In this document: in pieces, positions 63,005-64,000 of the stretch
How the letters are laid out: each line of letters starts with the position of its first letter
Numbering within the stretch: position 1 is the stretch's first letter
The notes under the pieces: generated by a model
Database searches by the model: none
The model's input: only the letters and a program-made list of their open reading frames with translations
What the model was told of the DNA's origin: nothing
From: Vreelandella malpeensis
Lineage (GTDB): Bacteria > Pseudomonadota > Gammaproteobacteria > Pseudomonadales > Halomonadaceae
Assembly (NCBI RefSeq): GCF_020622355.1
Contig: NZ_WHVL01000001.1
Location: forward strand, 558,001 to 622,000
Direction: 5' to 3'
Length of the DNA: 64,000 bases
Translations under genes and position numbers: made by a program

Positions 63005-64000
63005 GCTCGCTCGCTCCGTCGGGGACGCTGCGACAGCCTCGCCATGACCGCTTCCTTGGCATCGTCCATCGCGATGCGCCCCTGATCGACCACGACGATA
63101 CGCTCGACCAGCGCCAGCACGCTGAGGCGATGCGTGGCGACGACGAGCGTCCGTTCGGCCAGCCAGCCCTTCAGGCGCTCGATGACCCACTTTTCGCTCG
63201 CCTCGTCGAGCGAGGCCGTCGGCTCATCGAGCAGCACGACGCGCGGGTCACGCAGCAACAGCCGCGCCAGCAGCAGCGCCTGCTTCTGCCCGCCGGAGAG
63301 CCCCACCCCGCCCTCCAGCACGACATGATCGAGTCCGCGGGTGAGCTTGCGCACCAGCGTATGGGCACCGCTCGTCTTCAGCGCGTCGAGCAGCGCCTGG
63401 TCCGTCGCGCCGGGAGCACCGAGCACCAGGTTGTCGCGCAGCGTGCCGTGGAACAGTCGCGAGGTCTGGCTGAGCAGCGCCACGTCACGGCGCACGTCCG
63501 CCGGGTCGATATGCGCCAGGCACACGCCGTCGAGCAGCACCTCGCCGGCGGCGGGCTCGAGCTGCCCGGAAAGCGCCTGCAACAGCGTGGACTTGCCCGC
63601 GCCGTTGCGCCCCAGCAGCGCGACGCGCTCGCCGGGCTCAAGCTCCAGCCGGGCCACATCGAGCGCCGGCGTCTTCTCCTCGCCGCCGTAGGAGAAGCTC
63701 GCGCGATCGAAGACATAGTGACCGTCGAGCGCGGCGCGCTGCAGGCGCGTGGTGCCCGGGGCGTCGTCCACCGGCTGCCTCATGATGCCATCGAGACTTT
63801 GCGTCGCCACCTTCGCCTGCTGCCACTTGCTGAGTACCTGGGTCAGCTGGGTCATGGGCGCCATCATGCGCGAGGCGAGAATCGAGGCGGCGACCAGCGA
63901 GCCGGTGGTCAAGTCACCCTCCATGACGGCGAAGGCACCAAAGAACACCACGGTCGCGAACACGCCGGACTGCACCGTCTGGCTCCAGGCGCCCAGCGAG
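63001..64000 (-). CDS. Type I secretion ABC transporter, permease/ATPase (LapB type), 5' part outside the window
   Basis: At least 332 codons; the frame stays open to the window end. The visible part has the last membrane helices (GVFATVVFFGAFAVMEGDLT; GSLVAASILASRMMAPM) and a full ATPase domain: Walker A GRNGAGKST, signature LSGGQKQALLLA, Walker B VVLLDEPTASLD and switch ATHRLS. An N-terminal C39-like domain may exist upstream. With the fusion protein it forms a type I exporter, often for large RTX adhesins. The substrate gene is not in the window. Confidence 0.93.
   Translation of the reverse strand, partial: SLGAWSQTVQSGVFATVVFFGAFAVMEGDLTTGSLVAASILASRMMAPMTQLTQVLSKWQQAKVATQSLDGIMRQPVDDAPGTTRLQRAALDGHYVFDRASFSYGGEEKTPALDVARLELEPGERVALLGRNGAGKSTLLQALSGQLEPAAGEVLLDGVCLAHIDPADVRRDVALLSQTSRLFHGTLRDNLVLGAPGATDQALLDALKTSGAHTLVRKLTRGLDHVVLEGGVGLSGGQKQALLLARLLLRDPRVVLLDEPTASLDEASEKWVIERLKGWLAERTLVVATHRLSVLALVERIVVVDQGRIAMDDAKEAVMARLSQRPRRSERA

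Overview
The window reads as a chromosomal segment of a high-GC, aerobic, salt-tolerant gammaproteobacterium, most like Halomonadaceae (Halomonas/Chromohalobacter). The basis is gene content and order: dapA-bamC-purC, aceEF without lpdA, ampD/nadC back to back, cbb3 oxidase with hemN and an Anr-type regulator, the CrbS/CrbR acetate module, and RsmJ and TsaB sequences of gammaproteobacterial type. The assignment is inference, since no 16S gene is present. The window is ordinary, gene-dense chromosome. I see no phage, insertion sequence, integron or CRISPR array.

Region 1 (1-16.5 kb) is carbon catabolism centred on 2-hydroxy acids and glyoxylate. It opens with the end of a lactate/glycolate permease. 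A minus-strand operon follows: TRAP transporter dctPQM, a crotonase-fold protein, a CaiB/BaiF CoA-transferase, a class V (serine/alanine-glyoxylate type) aminotransferase, a large FAD/Fe-S 2-hydroxyacid oxidase (YdiJ type) and a gamma-carbonic anhydrase homologue. A GlcG/HbpS-like gene and a GntR/FCD regulator sit between this operon and glycolate oxidase glcDEFG on the plus strand. The palindrome TTTGAATTCAAA recurs in the promoter regions of dctP and of the GlcG-like/gntR pair. The substrate of the minus-strand operon is unknown, and the crotonase lacks both classical catalytic glutamates. This is the best candidate in the window for an undescribed pathway.

Region 2 (16.6-17.2 kb) is a five-gene tRNA operon (Val, Asp, Asp, Val, Asp) with a near-consensus promoter. 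Region 3 (17.4-28.2 kb) is the complete cbb3 cytochrome oxidase set (ccoNOQP), its assembly genes (ccoGHIS), a TauE/SafE-like membrane protein, hemN behind a well-placed Anr/FNR box, and the Anr/FNR-type regulator. ttcA converges on that regulator.

Region 4 (28.2-41.9 kb) is an acetate module: a degenerate DEDDh-exonuclease-like protein, a cNMP/CBS/DUF294 signalling protein, a two-subunit Na+/solute symporter, a small unknown membrane protein, the SSS-fused hybrid kinase CrbS, the LuxR-type regulator CrbR, and acs. A short motif recurs upstream of the symporter and of acs and may be the CrbR site.

Region 5 (42-59.7 kb) is housekeeping: sprT, a YecA/UPF0149 gene, cardiolipin synthase, rsmJ, tsaB, adk, aceEF, ampD, nadC, a GNAT enzyme, trmO, purC, bamC, dapA, bcp, perM and a TusA-like gene. 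Region 6 (59.8-64 kb) holds bepA, two tRNA-Lys genes, and a type I secretion pair (membrane-fusion protein and ABC ATPase) cut by the window end. Two short tandem repeats lie directly against the ribosome binding sites of glcG and bcp.
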